DNA of 64,000 bases from Candidatus Collinsella stercoripullorum (GTDB lineage: Bacteria; Actinomycetota; Coriobacteriia; Coriobacteriales; Coriobacteriaceae). Positions 25,969-35,349 of this stretch are shown in pieces (the first letter of the stretch is position 1; the number at the start of each line of letters is the position of its first letter). Location: contig DXAO01000052.1 in assembly GCA_019117005.1 (NCBI GenBank), positions 34,461 to 98,460 of the forward strand, written 5' to 3'. A program made the position numbers and the translations under genes. The notes under the pieces were generated by a model. The model worked only from the letters and a program-made list of their open reading frames with translations, searched no databases and was not told the origin of the DNA.

Positions 25969-26401
25969 CCTCGGGCGGGGTTCCACGGGGGGGCAGCGGC
26001 GGTGCGGCGGACGTGTGCGGGATTCCGAGCCCATTGTCGACGAGGCTCGACAGGCTGTGTCGAGGGTATTCATACCGATTGGAGAAAACAAAGGTTGCGC
26101 GGGCTGATTATGCACGCGAAAACCGGAGCGTCACATTCCGAAGCGAAGCGAGAGGCCCAGCGCCGTGGTAAACGATTTTACTGTAACGTTAAAACAGCCC
26201 CGATAGAGTAGGGTCGAGCAGAGGCTCTGGGAAACCGCAGGTACAGAGCGTGCCGATAAGCCGGGCTACTCGCGAGGGTCGAGTTTAACGTTACAGTAAT
26301 TTTCCGCATACGCTGAGAGGGGCGTTTCCCGGCGGTTCGACCGTCGGGATGCGGGTTTGCGCAGCTGTTCCGGGCATGGGCGGTTCCAGGCACAGATGAA
26401 A
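25969..26401. other. Gene-free stretch with a 122 bp inverted-repeat element
   Basis: Nothing coding is evident. It includes the perfect 16-base inverted repeat listed separately (26178-26299) and the left part of a terminator. The sequence is less GC-rich than its surroundings. Confidence 0.5.
26178..26299. repeat. 122 bp element with perfect 16 bp inverted ends
   Basis: TTACTGTAACGTTAAA (26178-26193) and TTTAACGTTACAGTAA (26284-26299) are exact complements 90 bases apart. Each arm contains the palindrome TAACGTTA. The interior has its own hairpin possibility (GCTCTG...CAGAGC). It may be a MITE-like element, a structured RNA or a pair of operator sites; no coding capacity. Confidence 0.75.
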
Positions 26402-26437
26402 AACGCGCCCGCAGGCGAGATCGCCTGCGGGCGCGTT
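26402..26437 (-). terminator. Rho-independent terminator of the first 62-residue peptide
   Basis: AACGCGCCCGCAGGCGA (26402-26418) pairs exactly with TCGCCTGCGGGCGCGTT (26421-26437). On the minus strand TTTTT follows. It lies 47 bases after the stop of the peptide gene at 26484. Confidence 0.9.
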
Positions 26438-26483
26438 CATGTCACGCGATGGTCCTCCCGGACCGATCTGTCCGGGTTCCCAA

Positions 26484-26672
26484 CTAGGCGCCGAGCTTAC
26501 CGAACAGCTCGCTGCGGTACGAGGAGGCCTTCTGATCGAAGGAGGCCTCGTGGCCCAGGTAGGCGCTGTTGGAGACGCCGGGGGCGGTCACGTTGTACTC
26601 GCCGGCGAGCAGGCTGCCGATGCAGGAGAAGAACTTGGCGGTGGAGTGGGCGAAGAGGTTGATGGCGGACAT
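26484..26672 (-). CDS. 62-residue peptide, YLGH family, copy 1
   Basis: A 62-residue protein starting MSAINLFAHSTAKFF. ATG 26672 has AAAGGAG six bases upstream and a clear terminator follows, so it is its own short transcript. No family is recognised. Aligned without gaps to the 62-residue protein at 35350 it matches at 13 positions, including YLGH at 38-41, F45, K48, S51 and F57. It has a weakly hydrophobic start (residues 4-22) but no clear signal cleavage site. The nearest gene on the same strand upstream is the membrane LuxR regulator at 27446, so a link to that sensor is suspected. Confidence 0.72.
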   Translation of the reverse strand: MSAINLFAHSTAKFFSCIGSLLAGEYNVTAPGVSNSAYLGHEASFDQKASSYRSELFGKLGA

Positions 26673-27445
26673 GGGCTGCTCCTTTCAAGAGACGCGTTCT
26701 ATGGGTGCGGAGGCGTCCGTGGACGTGCGGAAACAACCCCCGCCGATTTGCCGAAGCAAGTGTAGCGAGCGCCATTTCCGCAGGCAAGTACCTCATTTTT
26801 CGACCCGCCGAACGTCATGTTCCGCGCGCATTTCCGTCAAGATTCGGTCATCTTTCGCTTTAAGGGGAAACAGTCTCGCTGCACATGCTTTCCTGTGGGA
26901 GAGCAGAAATATGGAGACGCCTTCATACTTCATCCAGTGTCGTCCACAAGGACTCCACATATGGCCAACACCAACGGCCGTCTTGCTACGTTTACCGGAG
27001 TAAAGCGACCGTCTGCCGACGGCTCCCTAGGGTGAAGCGACCGCCCGCCGATGACCCCCCCCTTGGGTATCCAGGCCGGAGCCGGAAGGGCTGCTGCGCT
27101 GCGATCCCGCCAGCATGGGGGCTTGGATTGCACGCGGGGGATGCAGATTCGTGATGGGAGCATATCCCGTCAAAGCATCATGCGAATCTTTCGATTGCTG
27201 GTTCCGTTTGAGGCGCTATGGGAGGCGTTGCGCCGATCTGCCCGTAATCGAAAAAGCGGCAGCCTGCTTTACCAGGAGGTTTAATCCTGCTACTTCAGAA
27301 GATCAGGATGAATGTGCCAGCTATCGAAGAAAAGGCAGGCCGCTTTTCCGCTGGCTCCGACCATACGAACGGAAGGGCGCGGGAACGGAAGAGCGGGGAA
27401 GATGAAAGCTGGACGAGCTGCAAGCAGGTCTCGTCGCGCCGTGTC
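26673..27445. other. Gene-free 770 bp between the peptide and the LuxR gene
   Basis: AT-richer than average. It contains CGTTTACCGG (26989-26998), which matches the GTTTAC words seen upstream of ptcA and the MATE gene, and a tandem pair AAGCGACCGTCTGCCGACGG (27003) and AAGCGACCGCCCGCCGATG (27034). The promoter of the peptide gene must lie here. Short frames are present but none has a ribosome site. Confidence 0.45.
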
Positions 27446-28411
27446 CTAGCTCTGCCAGAAGTCCAGCACGAGCGCCTCACGGCTTTTCTGCCCGGTCTTC
27501 ACCAGGATGTTGTGCACGTGCGCCTTGACGGTGCCCACGGCGAGGAACAGCTCGTTGGCGATCTCCTGGTTGTTCTTGCCCAAGATGACCAGACGCAGTA
27601 CCTCGGCTTCGCGCGCCGAGAGCTTGTGGGCCTCGCGGTAGAAGGGCATCTGCTCGTCGATATGGCGCTCGAGGTCGCTGACCTCCTCCTGCACCGGCAC
27701 CTCCTTCATGCGGACCGACAGGACGTTGATCGCGTTGCGCACGAGGCAGACGGCGAAGAAGATCACGAGGATGTTCTCGGAGAAGTTGCGCTCGGACAGG
27801 TACAGCGGGAGCCAGTCGGGGTAGGCGCTCATGGGTGCGATGAGGATCACGAACGTGTCCTCCAGAAGGACGCATACCGTGAGGGCGATGGTGATGATCA
27901 GAGGCCGCTTGAAGCGGTCGAGGCGCAGGCGGTAGGCCTTGTCGGTCGAGCGGTAGTACGCGAACAGGCAGTAGCCGTACACGAAGAACAGGAAGACCTG
28001 GCGCGAGGTGTAGTACAGCCACTGCTGAATCTGGCCCTCCGGGAAAGCGAGCAAGATCAAGGCGTTGGAGAGGACGAAGCAGCCGATGGGGACGGTGAAC
28101 AGCCGTTTCGATCTGCAATCGAGCGCATCGAGGACGATCGCCCAGAGACAGGCGTTGAGCGCGGCGACGATAAGCGTTCGGACAACAGGCATGGATATCT
28201 CGTAGTACAGGAGCGGCTCGAACGGCAGATTCTGCGAGGTGAACTCATAGAAGAAGATCTCGGCGATCTCGACGCCGTACAGGGCGAAGACGCCGCATGC
28301 GTAGAGGTAGATGCGCCGGCGTGAGGACAGGTAGGTCGCGATGGAGATGGCGGACGCCAAGACGCAGACAACCAGCAGACCGAGCGTGTAGAAGAAGAAT
28401 ATCGAGTCCAT
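27446..28411 (-). CDS. Membrane-anchored LuxR-family regulator
   Basis: About 321 residues. Residues 1-225 hold about seven membrane helices, starting MDSIFFFYTLGLLVVCVLAS; the C-terminal LuxR HTH is LSAREAEVLRLVILGKNNQ then EIANELFLAVGTVKAHVHNI. ATG 28411 is used; a GTG two codons upstream is possible. Such membrane LuxR proteins are greatly expanded in Coriobacteriia and often sit beside the transport or enzyme genes they control. The phrase LSERNFSENILVI recurs as MSERNISENLLMV in the regulator at 35761, so these two are paralogues. The divergent ptcA operon begins 890 bases away. Confidence 0.85.
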   Translation of the reverse strand: MDSIFFFYTLGLLVVCVLASAISIATYLSSRRRIYLYACGVFALYGVEIAEIFFYEFTSQNLPFEPLLYYEISMPVVRTLIVAALNACLWAIVLDALDCRSKRLFTVPIGCFVLSNALILLAFPEGQIQQWLYYTSRQVFLFFVYGYCLFAYYRSTDKAYRLRLDRFKRPLIITIALTVCVLLEDTFVILIAPMSAYPDWLPLYLSERNFSENILVIFFAVCLVRNAINVLSVRMKEVPVQEEVSDLERHIDEQMPFYREAHKLSAREAEVLRLVILGKNNQEIANELFLAVGTVKAHVHNILVKTGQKSREALVLDFWQS

Positions 28412-29301
28412 GGCCACCGCCCTGCGTCCTCGGGTTCATATAATCACCATGCTACCAGCGCGCGGGCGGATGATGCACAAGTAATCTTCGGACGCTGAAT
28501 CTACCTGCAAGTTTAATTTGGTTTACATGAGATATAGGTCCGCGGGCGCCGGTCATCCCCTCAAGGGCGGGGACGGGCGGCGGATCGAAGGCGGGTCCTT
28601 CGGGGTGCGGCGGGCTCATGCGACGGATGCCCGCAGACCGCGCGGGAACCATGCGGCGGATGCCCGCAGCCAATGTGGGGCCGTGCCGAGAATGCACGCA
28701 GGACGAGCCGGGGCATCGGACGGCGGGCTGCGCAGCGCCGTAAGCGGCACGTGCGGGGCGCCTGCAGATCGAGGGCGCCGGACCGCGGAACTCGCGTGCA
28801 TGGTAGCACGGTTCGATCCGCGCGCAAAGACAGCGCGGGAGTGCGTCGATTCCCGCCGCCGGCACGTCGGGGAGCCCGCATCCGAGGCCGGAGCGCGATA
28901 TCGATCGGGATAAGGGGGCGGTTGATTGAAGGTCGAGCGGCATCCGCGAATCAACGCGGCGGCACGGGGCGTGTGGAAGCCCCATCGAAAGGTGCGCCGC
29001 CCGCCGGCGAAAATCGCCCACTGGCGTTATACAGTTAAATTTCTTGTTTTCCGCGAACGGTCCAAACGAGCGGACAAAACGAAACCTTCACCCGTTCTAC
29101 CTGCGGGATTACAAGCGGTTTACCCCGGTAATATTTCCGCAAACGGCCTTTAATCCACCGTAAACTCACACTTTTGCGCTTCCGGGTAAAACAATGGAGT
29201 CAGCAAAGCGGCCGGCGCGAGAGCCGCGGCGGGATCTCCGTCCTTCACGCGGGCCGTTCGGACATCGTCTCGGGCATCAGCCCAAAGAAGAAGGAGGAGA
29301 C
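28412..29301. promoter_or_regulatory. Long regulatory region upstream of ptcA
   Basis: Bases 28540-28920 are GC-rich with short direct repeats (CGGATGCCCGCAG twice near 28625 and 28662). Bases 29030-29190 are AT-rich and hold CTACCTGCGGGATTAC (29097-29112), GGTTTACC (29117) and CCACCGTAAAC (29155-29165). The first matches, with one change, the minus strand of 37371-37386 upstream of the MATE gene. These look like operators for the neighbouring membrane LuxR proteins. No gene is seen. Confidence 0.55.
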
Positions 29302-30375
29302 ATGGTCAAGGATTTTATCGACACCAATGATTTCACCAAGGAAGAGATCCTCGCCATCGAGGATCTGGGAATCGCCATGAAGAAGGCCATCAAGGAGGGC
29401 GGCTTCTATCCGCACCTGCTCCGCAACAAGAGCCTCGGCATGATCTTCCAGCAGGTCTCCACCCGCACCCGTCTCTCCTTCGAGACGGCCATGACCGACC
29501 TCGGCGGCCATGCCCAGTTCTACGGCCCCGGCACCATCCAGCTCGGTGGCCACGAGTCCCTGGGTGACACCGCCCGCGTCATGGGCGACCTGCTCGACAT
29601 CATGATGGCGCGCGTCGACCGCCACAAGGACGTCGCGGGCCTCGCCGCCGGCTCCGCCGTGCCGGTGATCAACGGCATGTCCGAGTTCAACCATCCCACC
29701 CAGGAGATGGGCGACCTCATGACCATGCTCGAGAACCTGCCCGAGGGCAAGAAGATCGAGGACTGCACCCTCGCCTTCATCGGCGACGCCACCCAGGTCT
29801 GCGTGTCGCTCATGTTCATCTGCTCCAAGGTCGGCATGAAGTTCGTCCAGTTCGGGCCCAAGGGTCATCAGATCAGCGACGGCGCCCTGCACGTGGGCAC
29901 CCCCGAGGAGCGCGCCGAGTTCGGCAAGAAGCTCATGGCCATCGGCGAGGAGAACTGCAAGGTCTCCGGCGGCACCATCACCATCTCCGATGACATCGAG
30001 TGCATCAAGGGCGCCGACTTCATCTACACCGACGTGTGGTACGGCCTGTACGACGAGGAGGTCTCGGGCGAGAACTACATGGATGTGTTCTACCCCAAGT
30101 ACCAGGTCACCATGGACATGATGAACTTCGCCGGCCCGAACTCCAAGTTCATGCACTGCCTGCCCGCCACCCGCGGCGAGGAGGTCGTGGACGAGGTCAT
30201 GGACGACCCCGAGCGCTCGCTGTGCTGGGTCGAGGCTGAGAACCGCAAGCACTCCATCCGCGCGCTGCTCGCCACGCTGGGCGCCCGCACCCCGCTGAAC
30301 GACGATGACGTCGACTACGTGGGCAAGGAGGAGCTGCACGCCGCGCTCGCCAAGATCGAGGCCCTGCAGGCCTAA
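29302..30375 (+). CDS. ptcA: Putrescine carbamoyltransferase
   Basis: A 357-residue transcarbamylase that splits N-carbamoylputrescine with phosphate into putrescine and carbamoyl phosphate. The carbamoyl-phosphate site is [10 protein letters not shown] (53-62), the second site [10 protein letters not shown], and HCLPATRG near 285. [20 protein letters not shown] favours putrescine over ornithine transcarbamylase, as does co-location with agmatine deiminase. ATG 29302 has AAGGAGGAGA directly upstream. Next comes an antiporter-type permease, then agmatine deiminase. Carbamate kinase is missing from the cluster. Confidence 0.9.
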   Translation: MVKDFIDTNDFTKEEILAIEDLGIAMKKAIKEGGFYPHLLRNKSLGMIFQQVSTRTRLSFETAMTDLGGHAQFYGPGTIQLGGHESLGDTARVMGDLLDIMMARVDRHKDVAGLAAGSAVPVINGMSEFNHPTQEMGDLMTMLENLPEGKKIEDCTLAFIGDATQVCVSLMFICSKVGMKFVQFGPKGHQISDGALHVGTPEERAEFGKKLMAIGEENCKVSGGTITISDDIECIKGADFIYTDVWYGLYDEEVSGENYMDVFYPKYQVTMDMMNFAGPNSKFMHCLPATRGEEVVDEVMDDPERSLCWVEAENRKHSIRALLATLGARTPLNDDDVDYVGKEELHAALAKIEALQA

Positions 30376-30556
30376 TCGAGCCCTTTCCCCGGGACGCTCG
30401 GTGCCGCAGCGGCGCCGGGCGCCCCGCCTGCGGGCGGTGGATGCTCGTCTCCTGCCTCCCGCCGACCTGGCCGGTATCCCGGGTCGCTCCCATTTCGCTG
30501 AGCTCAGGGTGCGTCCCGGGGTGCCGGCCCCAACGACTGAGCAAAGGATTACTACC

Positions 30557-31987
30557 ATGGCAGAAAAAGCTAAGAAGCTTTCATTCCTGACCGTCATCTC
30601 AACGGTTATCTGCGTCGTGTTCGTGTGCGAGGCCGCCGCGCCCGCCGCGGCCATCGGCAACCAGCAGTTCTTCTGGTGGATCTTCCTGATCCTCACCTTC
30701 CTGCTTCCCTACGGCATGATCGTCGCCGAGCTGGGAACCACCTACGACGGGGAGGGCGGCATCTACGACTGGGTCCGCGAGGGCCTGGGCGACAAGTGGG
30801 GCGCCCGCATCTCCTGGTACTACTGGGTCAACTACCCGCTGTGGATCGCGTCGCTCGCGACCATGTTCCCCGACATCCTGGGCATGGTCTTCGGCGTGAC
30901 CTTCGACCTTCCGGTGGCCATCGCCATCGAGCTGGCCTTCGTGTGGATCGTCTACCTGATGGGCCGCTCCAAGGCCGCCGACTCCGAGTGGGTCCTGAAC
31001 GGCGGCGCCATCATCAAGGTCGCCGTCGCCGTGATCGTGGGCGCGCTGGGCATCTGGTACGCCATGGAGAACGGCTTCGCCTCCGACATGAGCCCCGCCA
31101 CCTTCCTGCCCGAGCTCACCAACACCAACGCTCTGGGCTACCTGTCCATCATCATCTTCAACTTCATGGGCTTCGAGGTCATCTGCACGATGACCGACGA
31201 CATGGCCAACCCCGAGCGCGACATCCCCAAGGCCATCATCATGGGCGGTATCGCCATCGCGGTCATCTACCTGTTCGCCGGCTTCGGCATCGGCGCCGCC
31301 ATCCCCGCGGCCGACATCGACCCGGACTACGGCATGATCTACGCCGTCCAGACCATGGTGGGCGACTCCGCGATCTTCAAGATCATCTGCATCGCCTTCC
31401 TGATCACCCTGTTCGCCAACATGGCCGCCTGGTCCTTCGGCGTGAACTCCGTGGCGCGCTACGCCGCCGAGCACGGCAACATGCCCAAGGTCTTCGCCTC
31501 CATGATCTCCAAGGACGACATGCCCAACGGCGCGAACCTCGTGAACGCCGTCGTCGCCTCGCTCGTCCTGGCCCTGCAGCTCGTGCCGATCGACGCGATC
31601 TCCAACGGCATCTTCTGGATGCTGTTCGGCACCTCCGTCGTCTTCCTGCTGCTCACCTACATCCCGATGTTCCCGGCCTTCCTCAACCTGCGCAAGAACG
31701 ACCCGAACCGCGAGCGCGTGTTCACCTTCCCGTTCAAGGGCGCGCTCATGAAGGTCGCCATCGCGGTGCCCTGCATCGAGCTCGTGCTCACCATCGTCGC
31801 GACGGTCGTCCCCCTCTCCGAGGCCGAGATCGCCGACAAGGTCCCGATGCTGATCATCTTCATCGTGATCCTGCTTCTGGGCGAGGTCGTGCGCGTGTGG
31901 AGCGCCCGCGACCGCAAGGAGGAGTACAAGGGCCTCACCCCCGAGCTCGCCGCCAAGCGCCTGGCCGAGGAGGCCGAGGAGAAGTAG
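30557..31987 (+). CDS. APC-family permease, probable agmatine/putrescine antiporter
   Basis: A 476-residue permease with about 12 membrane helices. PYGMIVAELGTTYDGEGGIY and WVREGLGDKWGARISWYYW belong to the amino acid-polyamine-organocation group including AguD and GadC-type exchangers. It lies between ptcA and aguA, so exchange of agmatine for putrescine is the natural role (inferred). AAAGGA precedes the ATG by nine bases. A close paralogue lies at 33693. Confidence 0.85.
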   Translation: MAEKAKKLSFLTVISTVICVVFVCEAAAPAAAIGNQQFFWWIFLILTFLLPYGMIVAELGTTYDGEGGIYDWVREGLGDKWGARISWYYWVNYPLWIASLATMFPDILGMVFGVTFDLPVAIAIELAFVWIVYLMGRSKAADSEWVLNGGAIIKVAVAVIVGALGIWYAMENGFASDMSPATFLPELTNTNALGYLSIIIFNFMGFEVICTMTDDMANPERDIPKAIIMGGIAIAVIYLFAGFGIGAAIPAADIDPDYGMIYAVQTMVGDSAIFKIICIAFLITLFANMAAWSFGVNSVARYAAEHGNMPKVFASMISKDDMPNGANLVNAVVASLVLALQLVPIDAISNGIFWMLFGTSVVFLLLTYIPMFPAFLNLRKNDPNRERVFTFPFKGALMKVAIAVPCIELVLTIVATVVPLSEAEIADKVPMLIIFIVILLLGEVVRVWSARDRKEEYKGLTPELAAKRLAEEAEEK

Positions 31988-32012
31988 CCCCGGCGGGCAT
32001 GCGCGCACAGCG

Positions 32013-32073
32013 CGCGTAACGAGCCGCGTTACGCGAGCGCGGCGGCAAAGGACAGGTCGGCTGCCGCGCTCGC
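32013..32073 (+). other. Paired hairpins between permease and aguA
   Basis: CGCGTAAC-GAGCCGC-GTTACGCG (32013-32035) and GCGAGCGCGGCGGCA (32033) with TGCCGCGCTCGC (32062-32073) overlap at GCG, so they are mutually exclusive. This could attenuate or process the transcript before aguA. No T-run follows. Confidence 0.35.
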
Positions 32074-32185
32074 ACCGCTCCCAAGAGCGGATCTCATATA
32101 GCTATCCGGCCCGGCGATCTCAACCTGTCCTCGTCGCCGCACCGAGGTTTCCCGTACCGATCGTATGAAAGTGGAGGTTTTCATC

Positions 32186-33403
32186 ATGCGTACGATCACC
32201 GAGTCCGAATCCACCCCGAGGGCCGACGGCTACTTCATGCCCGCCGAGTTCGCCCCGCAGGATCGCGTGTGGATGGGCTGGCCCCACCGTACCGACACCT
32301 GGGCCCACGGCGCCAAGCCGGCCCAGTCGCAGTACGCCGACATCGCCAACGCCATCGCCGAGTTCACCACGGTCGTCATGTGCGTCAACCAGGCTGACTA
32401 CGCCAACTGCAAGGCCGTCTTCGAGGACGAGAAGTACGAGAACCGCGACAACATCATCGTGCTCGAGATGACCACCGACGACGCCTGGTTCCGCGACACC
32501 GGCGCCACCTTCGTGATCGACGGCAAGGGCGGCAAGCGCGCCTGCCACTGGCACTTCAACGCCTACGGCGGCATGATCGACGGCCTGTACTTCCCCTGGG
32601 ACAAGGACGAGCAGATCGCCCTCAAGATGGCCGAGTTCGCCCGCTGCGACCGCTATCGTCCCGATGACATGATCCTCGAGGGCGGCTCCATCACCGTCGA
32701 CGGCGAGGGCACCCTCGTCGTGACCGACCAGTGCCTGCTGTCCCCCGGCCGCACCGCCTCCGCCGTGCGCGTCGAGGAGGACGAGGACGACCTGTGGCCG
32801 TCCTACGCGCTCAAGTTCCAGCCCTGGAGCGAGGAGCTGCGCGAGTACATGAACGAGCACCTGAAGGACTACCTGGGCGTCGAGAAGGTCATCTGGGTCA
32901 AGGAGGGCATCGACCCCTGCGAGACCAACGGCCACATCGACGACGTGGCGACCTTCATCGCCCCGGGCGTCATGGCCTGCATCTGGTCCGATGACCCCGA
33001 CTACCCGTTCTACCGTCAGTGCCATGAGGCCTACGAGACCCTCTCCAACGCGACCGACGCCAAGGGCCGCAAGCTCAAGGTCTACAAGCTCCCCATGCCC
33101 ATCAACCCGCTGTACATGGACCAGGCCTCCTGCGACTCCATCGACATCGACGAGAACGCCGAGCCGCGCGTGCCCGATGAGCCGCTGATCGCCTCCTACA
33201 TGAACTACCTGGTGACCAACCACGGCGTCATCGTCCCGCAGTACGGTGACGAGAACGACGCGCTCGCCGTGGAGACCCTCCAGAAGATCTACGACGAGGT
33301 CTGGGGCGAGGGCGTCTACACCTGCGTGGGCGTCAAGTCCGAGCAGGTCGTCTACGGCGGCGGCAACATTCACTGCATCACGCAGCAGGAGCCCAGCGCG
33401 TAG
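32186..33403 (+). CDS. aguA: Agmatine deiminase
   Basis: A 405-residue guanidino-group-modifying enzyme that converts agmatine to N-carbamoylputrescine and ammonia. WMGWPHRTDTWAHGA, DDAWFRDTGATFV, then ETNGHIDDVATF (His and Asp catalytic) and GGGNIHCITQQEP (nucleophile Cys397) are the family motifs. The ATG at 32186 has GTGGAGG eight bases upstream; an ATG at 32165 would precede that site. It produces the substrate of PtcA. Confidence 0.96.
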   Translation: MRTITESESTPRADGYFMPAEFAPQDRVWMGWPHRTDTWAHGAKPAQSQYADIANAIAEFTTVVMCVNQADYANCKAVFEDEKYENRDNIIVLEMTTDDAWFRDTGATFVIDGKGGKRACHWHFNAYGGMIDGLYFPWDKDEQIALKMAEFARCDRYRPDDMILEGGSITVDGEGTLVVTDQCLLSPGRTASAVRVEEDEDDLWPSYALKFQPWSEELREYMNEHLKDYLGVEKVIWVKEGIDPCETNGHIDDVATFIAPGVMACIWSDDPDYPFYRQCHEAYETLSNATDAKGRKLKVYKLPMPINPLYMDQASCDSIDIDENAEPRVPDEPLIASYMNYLVTNHGVIVPQYGDENDALAVETLQKIYDEVWGEGVYTCVGVKSEQVVYGGGNIHCITQQEPSA

Positions 33404-33416
33404 TTCGACGCATCGT

Positions 33417-33446
33417 GGGACGGGGCCGCTTCGGCCGCCCCGTCCC
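33417..33446 (+). terminator. Hairpin after aguA
   Basis: GGGACGGGGC and GCCCCGTCCC form a 10-base stem around CGCTTCGGCC. No T-run follows; the 48 bp repeats with GGGGACGGGGTC begin just afterwards, so this arm may be part of the same REP-like family. Confidence 0.55.
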
Positions 33447-33455
33447 TGGTGGTGC

Positions 33456-33551
33456 GTTTGGGGACGGGGTCGTTTTTGGTCATCGCCCCGCGCGCCGTGG
33501 CGTGTTTGGGGACGGGGTCGTTTTTGGTCATCGTCTCGCGCGCCGCACCGG
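33456..33551. repeat. Two copies of a 48 bp REP-like repeat
   Basis: GTTTGGGGACGGGGTCGTTT starts at 33456 and 33504, each followed by TTGGTCATCG and then CGCGCGCCG. The first 30 bases are identical. GGGGACGGGGTC words of this kind are dispersed in intergenic regions of many bacteria as REP-like units. Confidence 0.85.
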
Positions 33552-33692
33552 ATGCGGCCGGCATGCCCGGCTTTGCGGACCGCGTGAGCGCGTCCGCGCA
33601 CATATCCGCCTATATGGCGATCGCCTGTCTGAGGCCACAGGGGCCGCGCCTACCCGTCGGCGCGGTCCTTTGCTTTTTTGAAGGGGGCCAGG

Positions 33693-35279
33693 GTGTCTGG
33701 CAAGAAGTTCTCTCTCATAGACGTGGTGCTTTCCGTGATCTGCGTCGTGTTCACCATCGAGGCCGCGGCCCCCGCCTCGGCCATGGGAAACGTGCAGTTC
33801 TTCTGGTGGGGGCTGCTCATCCTCACCTTCCTTCTGCCCTACGGGCTGGTCGTCGCCGAGTTGGGCACGACCTACGATTCCGAGGGCGGTCTGTACGACT
33901 GGGTCCGCGAGGGGCTGGGCGACGCCTGGGCCGCGCGCTGCTCGTGGTGCTACTGGGTCAACTTCCCCCTGTGGGTGGCGAGCCTCGCCTGCATGTTCCC
34001 CGGCGTGATCGCCTCCATCTCGGGCGTCGAGCTGTCGCTGCCCGTGGCCCTTGCGGTGGAGCTCGTCTTCGTGTGGGGCGTGACCCTGCTCGCGTGCTCG
34101 CCGGTCTCCGAAGCCGATTGGATCATGGACGGCGGCGCGGTGATCAAGGTGTTCATCACCGTCGTCGTGGGCGCGGTGGGGATCTGGTACGCGAGCGCGC
34201 ACGGGTTCGCCAACGACATGAGCCCGGCGACCTTCCTTCCCGACTTCTCGAATACCGAGTCGCTGACCTATCTCTCGGTGATCCTTTTCAACTTCATGGG
34301 ATTCGAGGTCGTCGCGACCTTCACGAGCTCCATGCGCAACCCGTCGGCCGACATCCCCCGGGCCATCGTGGTGGGCGGCATAACCATCGCGGCGGTCTAC
34401 ATCGTGTGCGGCATCGGGATCGGGGCCGCGGTCCCCACCTCGGAGCTCTCGCTCGATTCGGGCATCGTCGACGCGGTGGGCGTCATGCTCGGCAGCACGC
34501 ACCCGCTCACCGTCGTGGTCGGGGTGGTGTTCCTGATTACCCTGTTCGCCAACATGACCTGCTGGTCGTTCGGGGTGAACTCGGTGGCGAGCTACGCCGC
34601 GCGCCACGGCAACATGCCGCGCGCGTTCTCCCTGCGGTCGAGGAAGACGGGCATGCCCAACGGCTCCGCCCTCATGAACGGCGCCATCGCCAGCGCGGTC
34701 CTGCTTCTTCAGATCCCGCTGGGCGAGGACTCGGACGTGTTCTGGCTGCTGTTCTCCATGAACGTGGTGTTCCTGCTCATGAGCTACATCCCGATGTTCC
34801 CGGCGTTCTGGCGCCTGCGCCGGCACGATCCGCGGCCGCGCGTGTTCCGGGCGCCGTTCGAGGGGAAGCTGCTGGCGATCGCGCTCGCGGTGCCGGCGAT
34901 CGAGCTCGTGCTGTCGATCGTGGCGACCATCGTCCCGCTCAACGGCTCCCCCGAGGAGCTCTCCAAGTTGCCCATGCTCATCGGGACGGTCGTGCTGCTC
35001 GCGGTGGGGGAGGTCGTGCGCGTGGTCTCCAAGCGGGGGCGCGTCCGGGACTACCCGGGTGCGGCGAGCATGTGCCGGGTGTCCGCGGCAGGCGGTGCGG
35101 ACGTCGACGAGCACGCTGGGGCGCACGCGGGGGAGCCTTCGGGCTCCGCCGATGAGGATGCGGCGTACGCCGATGGGGAGACGGCGCCTGCAGGAGCGGA
35201 CCGGGCGTCCGACGGCGGGCGCGAGCCCGTCTCCGACCGGAAGGGCGGGGAGGATGGAACGCGGGGGGAACGCCTATGA
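33693..35279 (+). CDS. APC-family permease, paralogue of the agmatine/putrescine antiporter
   Basis: A 528-residue permease. Residues 1-450 align throughout with the permease at 30557 (for example VVAELGTTYDSEGGLYDWV, MSPATFLPDFSNT, GNMPRAFSL). The last 75 residues are a hydrophilic tail rich in Ala, Gly, Asp and Glu that the first lacks. GTG 33693 has AAGGGGG five bases upstream; a TTG at 33678 is possible. A tandem duplicate with a changed substrate is likely; regulation by the divergent region ahead of the LuxR gene at 35761 is possible. Confidence 0.85.
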   Translation: MSGKKFSLIDVVLSVICVVFTIEAAAPASAMGNVQFFWWGLLILTFLLPYGLVVAELGTTYDSEGGLYDWVREGLGDAWAARCSWCYWVNFPLWVASLACMFPGVIASISGVELSLPVALAVELVFVWGVTLLACSPVSEADWIMDGGAVIKVFITVVVGAVGIWYASAHGFANDMSPATFLPDFSNTESLTYLSVILFNFMGFEVVATFTSSMRNPSADIPRAIVVGGITIAAVYIVCGIGIGAAVPTSELSLDSGIVDAVGVMLGSTHPLTVVVGVVFLITLFANMTCWSFGVNSVASYAARHGNMPRAFSLRSRKTGMPNGSALMNGAIASAVLLLQIPLGEDSDVFWLLFSMNVVFLLMSYIPMFPAFWRLRRHDPRPRVFRAPFEGKLLAIALAVPAIELVLSIVATIVPLNGSPEELSKLPMLIGTVVLLAVGEVVRVVSKRGRVRDYPGAASMCRVSAAGGADVDEHAGAHAGEPSGSADEDAAYADGETAPAGADRASDGGREPVSDRKGGEDGTRGERL

Positions 35280-35349
35280 GGTAGCGTGCGTTGAGCGGAG
35301 GCGCCGGGGCCTCGCGGGAGCGTGCGGCAGGCGCCGCGCCGCGGGCGCG

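Noticed and set aside
29194..29301. A longer start for ptcA at 29194
   Set aside because: The extra 36 residues have no homology to transcarbamylases, and AAGGAGGAGA lies right before the ATG at 29302.
30376..30556. A riboswitch upstream of the agmatine/putrescine permease
   Set aside because: The region is GC-rich with small hairpins but no known aptamer core was recognised.
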